From assembly GCA_050943135.1 (NCBI GenBank), contig JBMNOP010000006.1:62001-126000 (forward strand): a DNA stretch of 64,000 bases, written 5' to 3'. Shown in pieces: positions 1 through 8,900 of the stretch. The stretch is from RUG695 sp050943135. Lineage in GTDB: Bacteria > Planctomycetota > Planctomycetia > Pirellulales > Thermoguttaceae. How positions within the stretch are numbered: position 1 is the stretch's first letter; the number at the start of each line of letters is the position of its first letter. The notes under the pieces are model-generated. The model ran no database searches and was not told the origin of the DNA. It saw only the letters and a list, made by a program, of their open reading frames with translations. The translations under genes were made by a program, and so were the position numbers.

Positions 1-1
1 C

Positions 2-106
2 CGACTGACGTTTCTCCATCCCGAAACCGGCAAAGAGATCACGGTCGAATCTCCGATACCCGATGATATGCAAAAAACACTCGAGGCCATCCGAAAATAC
101 CGATAG
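2..106 (+). CDS. RluA-family pseudouridine synthase, C-terminal fragment
   Basis: Only the last 34 codons are inside the window; the gene starts upstream. The visible tail contains a leucine-x-phenylalanine-x-His-Pro pattern followed by Glu-Thr-Gly and then Ser-Pro-x-Pro-x-Asp. This is the usual ending of RluA/RluD-type rRNA or tRNA pseudouridine synthases, where a beta-strand ends in LxFxHPxTG and is followed by SPxPxD and a short helix (family knowledge). The catalytic Asp-containing domain is not visible, so the RNA target cannot be assigned. It reads in the same direction as the following hydrolase, 108 bp away. Confidence 0.6.
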   Translation, partial: RLTFLHPETGKEITVESPIPDDMQKTLEAIRKYR

Positions 107-214
107 CGGAAAACGCGAAAGGCGCGGCAGAGAAACGGGTCGCCCCAGACGCACAAAACCACCAATCGTACAAAAAAATCAACCTCCAATCGAATTTTCA
201 CAACGGAAGATCTT

Positions 215-1129
215 GTGTCACCAAAAAAGAACGAATCGCTGTGGCGTCCCCTCTACCCCTACGAATCCCATACGATGAATATCGACGGGTTTAACCTGCA
301 CTACGTCGACGAAAAGCCGAAAGACCCGCAACCGGGAGAACCGGTTCTCCTCATGGTACACGGAAACCCGACCTGGTCTTTTTTCTTCAGAAACCTGATC
401 AACGCGTTCCGGGAAACTCACCGGGCGATCGCGGTCGACCAGATCGGTTGCGGGCTTTCCGACAAACCGTCGGCCTCGGTTTACCCTTACCGATTGGAAC
501 GCCGTATTTCGGATCTCTGCCGACTGATCGAAAACTTGGATCTGCACAACGTGACCCTCGTCGCGCACGACTGGGGGGGCGCGGTCGGCATGGGAGCCGC
601 CGAACGGCTGCACGAGCGATTCTCGCGCCTCGTGCTGATGAACACGGCGGCGTTCCGCAGTCAGCGGTGTCCTTTCCGGATCTATCTTGGCCGCACCCCC
701 GTCCTCAGCCCGCTTCTGATCCAGGGGCTCAACGCCTTCTGCCGGTGCGCGCTCCGCTGGGCCACCGAAAAGCCGGGCGGTCTTGCACCGGAAGTTGCCG
801 CCGGCCTGACCGCCCCGTACGATTCCTGGAAACACCGCGTTGCCATCATCAAGTTCGTACACGACATTCCTCTTTCCGACAAAGACCCGTCGTACAACAC
901 ACTCGTGGAAATCGAAGAGAACCTTTCCCTCTTTCACGACAAGCCGGTTCTCCTTGTCTGGGGGATGAAAGACTGGTGCTTCTCCGCCGACTTTTTAAAG
1001 CGGTTCCTCAACGACTATCCGGAAGCGGAAGTCTGCAAGATCGACGAGGCCGGGCACTACGTCCTCGAAGACGCACCGGAACAGGTGATCGGCGCGATGG
1101 AAAAGTTTTTCGAGAAATACCCCGGGTAA
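215..1129 (+). CDS. alpha/beta hydrolase, OleB-like / haloalkane dehalogenase superfamily
   Basis: A 304-residue alpha/beta-fold hydrolase. Seen: the oxyanion-side HGNPTW motif at residues 49-54, the nucleophile elbow AHDWGG with Asp119, an acid candidate Asp253 in GMKDWCF, and His281 in AGHYVLED, giving an Asp-Asp-His triad. An Asp nucleophile followed by Trp is typical of haloalkane dehalogenases and of OleB, the beta-lactone decarboxylase of long-chain olefin synthesis. The LYPYESH start and the overall pattern resemble planctomycete OleB proteins more than true dehalogenases, from family memory only. The start is GTG at 215, with GGAAGA five bases upstream; ATG at 275 is an alternative. 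No OleA, OleC or OleD lies next to it in this window, so the pathway role is unproven. No signal peptide is visible, so it is probably cytoplasmic. Confidence 0.8.
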   Translation: MSPKKNESLWRPLYPYESHTMNIDGFNLHYVDEKPKDPQPGEPVLLMVHGNPTWSFFFRNLINAFRETHRAIAVDQIGCGLSDKPSASVYPYRLERRISDLCRLIENLDLHNVTLVAHDWGGAVGMGAAERLHERFSRLVLMNTAAFRSQRCPFRIYLGRTPVLSPLLIQGLNAFCRCALRWATEKPGGLAPEVAAGLTAPYDSWKHRVAIIKFVHDIPLSDKDPSYNTLVEIEENLSLFHDKPVLLVWGMKDWCFSADFLKRFLNDYPEAEVCKIDEAGHYVLEDAPEQVIGAMEKFFEKYPG

Positions 1130-1578
1130 TCACGCGCCGCGTGCGGTACGGGAAGGGGCGCGAGGAACTTTCCGCGCTTCTGCCCGTCGGCCCCATCGAG
1201 TAGAAACACTCCCCGTGTTCAGGCACGCAAAGTCGTGGAAACTCGGCGGGAGACTCCCCTGTTCCGCCTTCCGATTCTGTACAATCGTCGAATTTTGGGC
1301 TTGGAACCGACCGGATGAAAAACTCACCCAAGCCTACCCGGGATTAATGGGAAAAAGCCGAAGCGGTGTTTATTCGAGCGCCTTGGACGCTGCATTGTTT
1401 TTCGCGGTGTTTGATTCGGGCTGCTTGGAAATCGTGACCCTTCGCGCAATATACGCAAAAGAAGCGCTTCTTGCTATCCGTGCCGAAGAGCGGCATAACA
1501 AATTTCCGAACAGAGGGGGGTTACCGCAAATTCTTCAACAAGAAAGCGAGATTGCGATGACATTCCGAGAGTGTCGAC
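1130..1578. other. intergenic stretch, no gene recognised
   Basis: About 450 bases between the hydrolase and the sialidase pseudogene. Open frames exist on both strands, but none shows a ribosome site, a signal peptide or a recognisable family pattern. A short in-frame CRRDFIKRAG string near 1573 resembles a Tat signal, but it lies in a different frame from the pseudogene and leads nowhere. This is probably decayed sequence belonging to the upstream part of the pseudogene. Confidence 0.4.
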
Positions 1579-2355
1579 GTGATTTTATCAAACGCGCCGG
1601 AACCGGGCGAGTTTGCGGTTACCGGGGAACGTTACAAACGCCGGCCGCTGAGGCATCATATGGCAACCCCCGAAAAGCGGGAACGCGAAATCTTCCGCTG
1701 CCGGATGCTCCGTTCGGCCGACGAGGGGGCAAGTCGGAGCCGGCGGTACGACTGTCGGGTGAGCAGCCCGCACAGGCCGTTCCTACCGAGAGCCGGTCGA
1801 ATCCTCTTCCCGGGGCACGACCATTCTCCCAACGTCTATCTTCGGGTTCTGCAGTCGACCGACGACGGCCTGGGTTGGGAATGGCTCGGCGTGATTTCGA
1901 CTCGTCGGGGCGACAACCCGATCTATTATCATGCACTTCACGGCGTCGATGCTCCGGACGGGACGCTCATCGTTCAGATTCGGAACCATAACCTAAACAA
2001 TTTGAATGAAACACCGTAGACGGAATCGCACGACGGCGGGCGCCGTTGGACCGAACCGTACGCGATCGGCGTCCGGGGATTCCCGTCTCACCTGATCAGC
2101 CCTCAAGACGGTCGTCTTCTGATGACACACGGTTATCGACGGGACCCCGTGGCCGAACCTGCGCGTGTTTCGGACGACAACGGCAAGTCCTGATCCGAAC
2201 CGATCACGATTTGGCATATTGACGACATGGAACACGACTTCGGTCATCCGACTTCGGTACAGCTTCCCGACGGGTCGATGGTGACCGTCCGGTACAAGGT
2301 TATCTACGGAACCAAGATCGCGGCGATTCGCCCGGCGCACTGGCGCCTGGTCTGA
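1579..2355 (+). pseudogene. sialidase / BNR-repeat glycosidase pseudogene
   Basis: One reading frame from 1579 to the TGA at 2353-2355 keeps sialidase-like sequence across two internal stops, TAG at 2017-2019 and TGA at 2191-2193. Four Asp-box (SxDxGxxW) blocks can be followed: SADEGAS (Trp lost), STDDGLGW, SHDGGRRW and SDDNGKS, where the expected Trp codon TGG has become the TGA stop. Between them are FPSHL, DGRLLMTHG and PDGTLIVQIR segments typical of exo-alpha-sialidase beta-propellers. The first 50 codons are poorly conserved and may include a frameshift. An intact protein would have been a secreted or cytoplasmic glycan-cleaving enzyme; here it is not expected to be made. Readthrough is unlikely because the two stops differ. 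Confidence 0.75.
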
Positions 2356-2722
2356 ACCCCTCCCCCTTAACGGGAGCCCTCCTGGCCCTCTCGTTGTCGG
2401 GAAGCGGCAGGTCAACAAGTCGTGGTAAGCGATGCGGCCCGCCCGGACATCGTAACGAGGCTTCCGCGGTGTCGAGGCCTCCGGGGCACGGCGTACGTGC
2501 GTTCCTGTTTCGAAATTTGAGGGTGACGATCATTATGAACACCCTCGCCCGAAATCTCCGCGATCGGTGCGCCGCCGGAACGAGATCCGCCGGACACACC
2601 TCCGAGACCAACTCAGGCGAGGAAATCCGCCTCCGGCGGCCCATACACTTTCCCAGCATGGGCCGCGGCGGAAAAGGAAGACGACGCGGCAGGAAGAAAG
2701 AGAAAAAAGGAAGCCCGGTTTT
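2356..2722. other. intergenic stretch between convergent units
   Basis: About 370 bases separate the plus-strand sialidase remnant from the end of the minus-strand triplet. No supported gene is seen. The right edge (2680-2715) is purine-rich on the plus strand and therefore pyrimidine-rich in the minus transcript, next to the possible terminator at 2695-2729. Confidence 0.4.
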
Positions 2723-2729
2723 TCAACCG
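2695..2729 (-). terminator. possible terminator of the triplet operon
   Basis: On the minus strand a short CGGTT-GAAA-AACCG hairpin (2716-2729) overlaps the stop codon of the last paralog. It is followed by a pyrimidine tract with six T in a row. The stem is only five base pairs, so this is weak. Confidence 0.35.
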
Positions 2730-4057
2730 TTCCGTAGCGTCTCCGACCCCAAATCGGCCGGCCGACGGCGCGCTCTTATTCGAAGGATGCCGATTCCCGC
2801 ACCGACGAGCACCGCCACGACGAGCAGGGTGGTCAGGATGCAGGCTTTGCATTCGTTCAGATAACCAAGGAGCAGATATTTGAAGGGATACCCCCTGGGC
2901 TCCTTGGCCACGTAAACCAACTTCCCGTCCCGGACCTTGAAGATCGTGCTCTGTCTCGGGTCGAGGGTATTGAGAACCAAACAACCATCGGTAAGCCCCA
3001 GAGCTTCGTAAGAAAACGCCTTTTGATCGAGCGGTTCGTTGACCCTGATATCGGTTATCTCCGTCTTTTCGTAACGTTGCAGATTGCCGTTGTCGAAATA
3101 GGAAGCGCATTCCGATTCAACGGGAACAAGCGTGCCGTTGAGTTCTGTCCAGTGTGTTACTGAGACTTGTTTCAGACGTTGCGACTCGTCAACGATCGAT
3201 TTATAGGCCGGCACGTAGCCGCTGGCGAGCTCACGCCACAGGGTGACCACCTCGTTGTCGTTGACATAGAAACGATACTGGCATCGAATCCATCTAACGC
3301 CCTGCGCGTCGACCGCCTCGTAGACACGAAAGTTTTTATACGGCCGATGGTGGTCGGACGGCGCGTCTTTCTCTCTCGGCGGAACGATGGCGGAGAGCAT
3401 CCACAACGGCGTTTCCATTCGCTCGAACGGGTCGACACTTCCCGGAATATCCCCGTAATCGAAATATCCCGGAGTGACAAGTACGCCGATATCTTTCCGG
3501 GGAACCGGACGATGCCCGGGCAGTTCGGGGAGGGAATAGATCTGATCGTTGGGAATTACATAGATGCATTTCCGGGGAGAATCGATACAAATCGTCTCGG
3601 ATTCGGGCTCATCTTTTAAGTCGATCTCGGCGCCCAGGTATTCATAGGAATCCTTCGGCTTTCTGATGTGTCGAAAGGTTTTCTTCTCGTTGGCGTCGGC
3701 CACCAGGTCGACGAATATCTCCTGAGTTCGATAGAGGTCTCTATCGAATTTCTTCACGGCAATACAACGCTCGTTCATCTTGTCTTTGGCGACGAATTCT
3801 CTGGTTTCGACACGAAACGTTCCGCGAAACGTCGTGATCGAATTTCGATTGGTATCGACCGATTCAATGATCGCCCGAACCTGTTCGGCGCGCTGCTCCC
3901 CCTCCGATTCCGTCCAGTTCCGCGGGATGTCGTAACCGATGGTAACCGTTCCATCGGAAAGAACAGACCATTCCTCTGCCGCCGCCACGCCGGAGACACC
4001 AACCGGCGCGACGAGAACAAGAAGGGAGAAAAACACTTTTGTCTTAAACCGTTTCAT
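2723..4057 (-). CDS. secreted, membrane-anchored protein, copy 3 of a tandem family
   Basis: A 444-residue protein that I do not recognise beyond its two neighbours. Seen: an N-terminal signal peptide (hydrophobic FFSLLVLVAPVGVSGVAAA), then a shared IPRNW-T start to the mature part, an ESVDTNRNSITTFRG segment, a long beta-rich middle, and a C-terminal transmembrane helix near residues 405-425 followed by an Arg-rich tail. This predicts an outside domain anchored at the C-terminus. Its ATG lies inside the end of the upstream copy (overlap 4054-4057), so translation is probably coupled. The early TF-x-G-x-F element followed by beta strands is faintly like LolA-type lipoprotein-carrier folds, but that is only a guess. 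Last gene of the operon. Confidence 0.75.
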   Translation of the reverse strand: MKRFKTKVFFSLLVLVAPVGVSGVAAAEEWSVLSDGTVTIGYDIPRNWTESEGEQRAEQVRAIIESVDTNRNSITTFRGTFRVETREFVAKDKMNERCIAVKKFDRDLYRTQEIFVDLVADANEKKTFRHIRKPKDSYEYLGAEIDLKDEPESETICIDSPRKCIYVIPNDQIYSLPELPGHRPVPRKDIGVLVTPGYFDYGDIPGSVDPFERMETPLWMLSAIVPPREKDAPSDHHRPYKNFRVYEAVDAQGVRWIRCQYRFYVNDNEVVTLWRELASGYVPAYKSIVDESQRLKQVSVTHWTELNGTLVPVESECASYFDNGNLQRYEKTEITDIRVNEPLDQKAFSYEALGLTDGCLVLNTLDPRQSTIFKVRDGKLVYVAKEPRGYPFKYLLLGYLNECKACILTTLLVVAVLVGAGIGILRIRARRRPADLGSETLRNG

Positions 4058-5397
4058 GTAACACTCACTTTCTGCACGACGGCATGTTGGCGGTTTTTTC
4101 TGCGCAGGAACCAGACCAGGGAAGCGACACCGAGCACCGGGCTAAGGAGTGCGAGGGAAACGCTCCAGGCATTTTCCTTGATGAATCCCAGAATCAGGTA
4201 TCGGGGGGTACCGTACATCGCAAAGAAGACCGGTTCGCCCTTCTTGATTTTATAGACTTTGTTTTGGATACCGTCGAGGACCAGGTCTCCGTCGACGAGC
4301 CCCAAGGCGTTGAAAGAGAACTGTGCTTGGCTGAGCGACTCGTTCACACGGATATCGGAAACCTTCATCATCCGACAGTGGTTTCCAGTATCGCCATAAT
4401 TCGTGATCTCATAGGTTTCGATCGGAAGGAAAACCCCGCCAATCGTCGTCCACTTGGTCTGCCTCAAATCGACGATCCCTTTCGACACGCTGACAAACGA
4501 CATATAGACCGGCTGAAAACCGGACGACTCGTTCCAATAAACGTTGATCTCGACCTCGTTGGTCGAATCGACAAGCTGATGTCGGAACCACCTCTCTCCT
4601 TGGGCGTCCGCGGTTTCATAGACGTGAATCTCTCTTTTCGAGAACCGGTCGACCTTCTCTTTTCCTTCCAACCAGTCCGAGGCCCGCGCCACGGCGGTCC
4701 AAGACGGGATTTTCATCAATGCGAACGGGTCAAACGATTGTCGGTCAGATCCGGGGGGGAGTACCTCGGCGACCTTCTTCTCGGGAATCCGAGGGTAACC
4801 GGGCAATTCATACACACGTCGGAGCGCGTCATCCCGATCGGAATAGATATATTCCCGCGGCGTAACAATCGAAGCCATCTCGTGGACGTTCACGTCGATC
4901 GGCTCCGATTCATTTTCCTCGCCCTCGTAGAAGACTTTGACGGTCAATTTCTCGGCCCAAAACGTTTTCCCCTCATCGGCGTCAGCCACCACATCAACAA
5001 TGAGGGAACGTTTTTTGACGGTCGGTCGCTCGGCGGCTTGTTCCCCGTTCTCCGGCGTCTGACCTTCGTTTGCGGTCACTTGCCGCTCATGTTCCAACGT
5101 AGCTTCCTCGCCCTCGGGCGCGGCGACCTCTTGACGGGCGAGCCCTTTGTGCTTGATGTCGAACTTGCCGCTGAAGGTTGAAACCGCGTTCAGGTTCGAT
5201 TCGGCCGAGGCGATGAGCTTGCGGATCTGTTCGGAACCCCGCATCGCGTCGAGTTCCGTCCACTCTTGGGGAATGTCGTAAAACATATCCTCTTCGGGCA
5301 TAACACAGACTTCGCCCGCGAAAGCCGTAGCGGAAAGAGAGACCAGCGCGGCGAAAAGAAGATAAACCGGCCCGCCCCCGAAATGGAATCGTTTCAT
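4054..5397 (-). CDS. secreted, membrane-anchored protein, copy 2 of a tandem family
   Basis: A 447-residue middle member of the triplet. Seen: a signal peptide ending near AFAGE, the shared IPQEWTELD segment, SNLNAVSTFSGKF, a Glu-rich low-complexity insert around residues 80-115 that the other copies lack or have shorter, and a C-terminal block GLVDGDLVLDGI followed by one transmembrane helix (about residues 408-430) and a basic tail. The C-terminal block just before the helix is the best conserved part across the three copies. Both ends overlap the neighbouring genes by four bases (ATGA type), so all three should be made together. Function unknown. Confidence 0.75.
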   Translation of the reverse strand: MKRFHFGGGPVYLLFAALVSLSATAFAGEVCVMPEEDMFYDIPQEWTELDAMRGSEQIRKLIASAESNLNAVSTFSGKFDIKHKGLARQEVAAPEGEEATLEHERQVTANEGQTPENGEQAAERPTVKKRSLIVDVVADADEGKTFWAEKLTVKVFYEGEENESEPIDVNVHEMASIVTPREYIYSDRDDALRRVYELPGYPRIPEKKVAEVLPPGSDRQSFDPFALMKIPSWTAVARASDWLEGKEKVDRFSKREIHVYETADAQGERWFRHQLVDSTNEVEINVYWNESSGFQPVYMSFVSVSKGIVDLRQTKWTTIGGVFLPIETYEITNYGDTGNHCRMMKVSDIRVNESLSQAQFSFNALGLVDGDLVLDGIQNKVYKIKKGEPVFFAMYGTPRYLILGFIKENAWSVSLALLSPVLGVASLVWFLRRKNRQHAVVQKVSVT

Positions 5398-6668
5398 AGT
5401 GCCCTCACGTTCTGCCTTGTCGGCTGTTTGCGGATTTTCGCTTGCAGGAAATAGATCGCGATGCCGACCAGCACCGCACCAAACAACACGTTCAGGATGT
5501 TATCCCGGTATGCCTTGATCTGTGCGCGTATCATGTACTTGTTCGTGTAGAAATCGGCCATGGCAACCGGTTTGCCGCCCCGGAACTTAAAGACCTTGCC
5601 CTGAATCGTGTCAAGGAGCAGGCAGCCGTCGGCAAGCCCCATCCCTTGGTAGGTGAACAGTTTCTGATCGATCGGCTCGTTGATCTTAATATTGTTGATC
5701 ACCGTATGTCGGCGATCGCTCAATTCTCCGTCATCCGAGTAGGAAACCCGGTAGACCTCTGCGGGAAGGTAGACACCGCCAATCCGTTCCCAGATCAACT
5801 GTTTTAGCACTTCGATGTCTTGGGAGTTGCCGGTTTTTGCCATATAGACCGGTTGATACCCGGAAGCCTCGTTGCCGAGAATGTTCCACTCGATAGCGTC
5901 GGAATCGGAGCGGTACCGACACCGGTACCATTGGACTCCCTGCCGGTCAACGGCCTCAAAAAGGGTGACGGTTACATTGCCTTGCGAATCGTCGGCCCCT
6001 TCCGGGAATTCCGAGAGGAGAAAATGGGTCGACCAGAAATCCTTCCTCATGGCGTCGGTCGCGTCGGGACCCTCAAAACGGTTCCCGGAAGGGGAAAGCC
6101 AAACAACATTTTTGTCGGGAACCGCGGGATACCCGGGCAATTCACTGAGAGTGACGAACCGCTCGCTGCGGCACGTCGAGACATGACCTTCCGGCGTATC
6201 AACATAAACGAAATCGGGAATGCGCGTCTTTTTCGACACGCTCTCCCAATTCGACTCTCGGTCCGTTTCCGCTTCGCGCCGAGCGTTCCTGTATATCTTT
6301 TTCTCTTTGAAATCGGCCGCCACTTCGACAAATGACGCGGTATCCAGGTAGCGCGCCCGATCGGATGGCCCTTCGGAGATGCCGCGTGATGCCTTGCTGT
6401 TGCCGCCGAAACGGATTCTGGACTCGTGATAAAAATTGCCGTGAAACGTCGAGACGGCCTGCCGGTTCGATTCTGAAATCGCGACGAGCTCTCGGAGCCG
6501 CTCGGTTGCCTGTTCCTCGTCCAACGCCGTCCAGCTTTGCGGGATGTCGTAAAAGATTTTCTCTTGGGACGGGACGGAAAATTCACCCCCATCGACTGTG
6601 ACGAAAAGGGATAACACAAGTACCACCGGGGCCAAAGAAAGGATCTTTGCGACGCGAGGACATTTCAT
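5394..6668 (-). CDS. secreted, membrane-anchored protein, copy 1 of a tandem family
   Basis: A 424-residue first gene of the triplet. Seen: an N-terminal hydrophobic signal (VVLVLSLFVTVDGG), IPQSWTALDEEQ, ESNRQAVSTFHGNF, and GLADGCLLLDTIQGK before a single C-terminal transmembrane helix (about residues 388-408) with a basic tail. The start ATG at 6668 has a strong ribosome site, GGGGGAGG, just upstream, and a plausible promoter at 6752-6780. The three copies are clearly paralogous but diverged, mainly sharing the N-terminal 60 residues and the last 90. Function is unknown; a family of surface or periplasmic sensors or carriers is possible but not shown. Confidence 0.75.
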   Translation of the reverse strand: MKCPRVAKILSLAPVVLVLSLFVTVDGGEFSVPSQEKIFYDIPQSWTALDEEQATERLRELVAISESNRQAVSTFHGNFYHESRIRFGGNSKASRGISEGPSDRARYLDTASFVEVAADFKEKKIYRNARREAETDRESNWESVSKKTRIPDFVYVDTPEGHVSTCRSERFVTLSELPGYPAVPDKNVVWLSPSGNRFEGPDATDAMRKDFWSTHFLLSEFPEGADDSQGNVTVTLFEAVDRQGVQWYRCRYRSDSDAIEWNILGNEASGYQPVYMAKTGNSQDIEVLKQLIWERIGGVYLPAEVYRVSYSDDGELSDRRHTVINNIKINEPIDQKLFTYQGMGLADGCLLLDTIQGKVFKFRGGKPVAMADFYTNKYMIRAQIKAYRDNILNVLFGAVLVGIAIYFLQAKIRKQPTRQNVRAL

Positions 6669-6751
6669 AACCTCCCCCTTCCTGCCGAGCGTTTTTCTCG
6701 GCGGCCAACGGACGATTCCCTACCGTTTCTCTACTGCCACTCCTCTTGCGA

Positions 6752-6780
6752 AGTCTATCATAATTTCCCGGGCACCTCAA
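6752..6780 (-). promoter_or_regulatory. candidate sigma70-type promoter for the triplet operon
   Basis: On the minus strand TTGAGG (6775-6780) and TAGACT (6752-6757) are separated by 17 bases. The predicted transcript would start about 75 bases before the ATG at 6668. Confidence 0.4.
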
Positions 6781-6954
6781 GGTTTTGGTTCGAAAATCCT
6801 TCAAATATCCCCGGTTTTGGGAAAATCGTCCCGAAAACCGGCTCGATGTTAGGATACGGTGGGTCGGACCGGTCCCGAAAAAGGCCGCCAGAGCGAACTC
6901 CGGGCAGAACCGCCCGGGCCTGGACGGGAAGACAAAAAAATGTTGCGAGCCGTT

Positions 6955-8427
6955 TTATGGCGAGGTGGCGGCCATGCTCGCCGCGCGCTCCATGATCGCA
7001 TCGGAAGCTTCGAATTGAGCTCCGGCGATCAAGCGTGCCAGGCGTGCATTTTCGTCGGTCAGGAAGTCGATCCGATCCTGAACCTGTTCGAGCGATTCTC
7101 TGGCGATAACCAGGCGTTCTTGGACAATGTCGCGCTGGTGTTCCATGGTCTGGAGCTTTTCGGCCGCTTCCCGCTTCTGATCGAAGAAGGTCTGTGACGC
7201 GAACCCGTTTTTCGCCGAAGGAAGAAGCGATTCGATACGGGAAAGCCCGTCTTCGCCGATTGCCCGGTAGGCGTCGAGGAGCGCGGCCGATTTCTCGTGG
7301 AATTCGCTGCGGTCTTTTTCGTCAAGCCCGTTAAACTTTTCCGGCAGATCCGTGTCGGAATCCCCCTGTTCGGTGCCGGGAACCGTATCGCAACCGATCA
7401 TGGCCAGCTGATCGCAGATCACGTGATCCAGGTCGTTTTTCGAGCTTTCGCCGCGGGCGGTTAAAACCGTGAGTTTATCGCGCTGATAGTATCCGCGCAG
7501 GAGCCGGGTATCGTATCGGTCCGGATACCGTTTCCCCGCGGGAGGTTCGGCAAAGTGATGTAGCGAGCTGTCATCTTTCGCCTCGGCCAGAGCCGCGGAA
7601 ACCTCTTCGAGGTCGTCGACCGAACCGTAGACCGTCTTTTTGAAGAATTCTCTTTCCTCTTCCGAAAGGGTCTTGCTGAACGGGCTGTCGGGATATTCTT
7701 CGAGCCAGCAGGCAATATCGTTCGGCGAGTCGGTCGGAAGAACCCCTTCGTAAACGATCCAGGCACGCCGCGCCTGAACCGATTCGGTGATCAGTTCCCG
7801 CTGCGACCCTTCGACAACACCGATCGACCTGATCGAATAGAGAACCGTCGTCTCGGCGGGGTTAATGGCGGTAATGGTGAAGGCACCGAGGAATTTCGGT
7901 CGTTCGGCGGAAGACGCGTCGGTTGCGGGCTCGGCCGGTGCGGGCGGGGCGGCAGATTCGGCGGACTCCGCAGGCTCGGGCGCGCTCGAGACGAAGGGGA
8001 CCCCCTTATCGAAAACGTAAACAAGATCGCTGGCGCCGAAACTCGAGTCGCTGCCGCCTCGCACGCCCCCTTCCGACCTATCGATCGAGAAGGTCAACTC
8101 CATTTCCGCCGCGTCTTGGGCGGTCGCAATGGTCTCGGGACAGCAGTTCGTCCAGACTTTTCCGGGAACCAACGAGTTGAGCTTGTCGTTCCGGGCGATA
8201 AGCCCCATCCGATTCCAGGTCCATTCTTCACCGGAACGGAGAGGGATGCCATAAATCTCTTCTCGGAGCTTTTCGATATCCGCCGTTCTTCCCTTAATCT
8301 GTTCTTCCAGCCCGGCGATTTTCTTTTCCCAATTCTTCCCAAGCGTGTACCGGTTCGAAAGGAGAACAAAATAGAAGATCCCCGTCAGAAGAATGAGAAC
8401 GACGGTAACCCAATTCAGTCTATGCAT
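6955..8427 (-). CDS. membrane-anchored coiled-coil protein of unknown function
   Basis: A 490-residue protein with one N-terminal transmembrane helix right after the start (VTVVLILLTGIFYFVLL). A coiled-coil region follows (GLEEQIKGRTADIEKL), then a globular middle split by a Pro/Ala/Glu linker near residues 150-180, and a second long coiled coil at the C-terminus (roughly residues 415-475). The predicted topology is a short inside tail with the bulk in the periplasm. ATG at 8427 is chosen over TTG at 8442 because GAGAGG sits seven bases before it. I do not recognise the family; similar one-helix coiled-coil proteins are common in planctomycetes. The 286 bp to the triplet operon suggests separate transcription. 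Confidence 0.75.
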   Translation of the reverse strand: MHRLNWVTVVLILLTGIFYFVLLSNRYTLGKNWEKKIAGLEEQIKGRTADIEKLREEIYGIPLRSGEEWTWNRMGLIARNDKLNSLVPGKVWTNCCPETIATAQDAAEMELTFSIDRSEGGVRGGSDSSFGASDLVYVFDKGVPFVSSAPEPAESAESAAPPAPAEPATDASSAERPKFLGAFTITAINPAETTVLYSIRSIGVVEGSQRELITESVQARRAWIVYEGVLPTDSPNDIACWLEEYPDSPFSKTLSEEEREFFKKTVYGSVDDLEEVSAALAEAKDDSSLHHFAEPPAGKRYPDRYDTRLLRGYYQRDKLTVLTARGESSKNDLDHVICDQLAMIGCDTVPGTEQGDSDTDLPEKFNGLDEKDRSEFHEKSAALLDAYRAIGEDGLSRIESLLPSAKNGFASQTFFDQKREAAEKLQTMEHQRDIVQERLVIARESLEQVQDRIDFLTDENARLARLIAGAQFEASDAIMERAASMAATSP

Positions 8428-8900
8428 TAAGGAACCTCTCAATCCCTCCGGGAAGGGACGGCGGAAGGAAAAATCACCCGAACGCGGATGTGCGGACTCC
8501 CCGGCCTATTCGGTATTTTAATCTAAATTCGGGGAAAAATGCGGTTTTGCCTCTGAATTTTCGCCGTTTTACCTGTTTTTTCCTATTTACGTAATGGTTT
8601 TTACGCTTAAACCGCCAAAAGTCCGACTGACCGGCATTTCCGACGCAAAAGGCGCATTTTCCACAAAACCCCCATATTTAAACCGACCGTCAACAACGGC
8701 CCTATCAGGTTTACTACGGAAAGTCGGCGGGTCTCTCTTCTGAAAAAACAGCCCGCCGCACCCGTTGGCGGAAATCGTTCCCGGAAAACTTTGAAAAAAG
8801 GGTAAAGCCGCTTTTTTTGAATAAACCCGTTTAACCGAAATCTCCGATAAATCCGATACAAACCGCAGAGTTTAACATCCCGTTTGAAAGAATTGGTGGT
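8428..8900. other. AT-richer divergent intergenic region
   Basis: About 470 bases lie between two divergently read envelope genes and are clearly richer in A and T than the surroundings. TTAAACCG-like strings occur near 8606 and 8686, with a related TTTAACCG near 8831, and one DnaA-box-like TTTTCCACA at 8657-8665. Both flanking genes must start here, but I found no promoter with good elements on both sides. Confidence 0.4.

Noticed and set aside
215..1129. Haloalkane dehalogenase as firm product
   Set aside because: The Asp-Trp nucleophile elbow is shared with OleB, and the flanking pattern looks more OleB-like, so only the superfamily is claimed.
1557..1600. Tat signal peptide (CRRDFIKRAG)
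   Set aside because: No hydrophobic stretch follows, and the frame is not that of the sialidase remnant.
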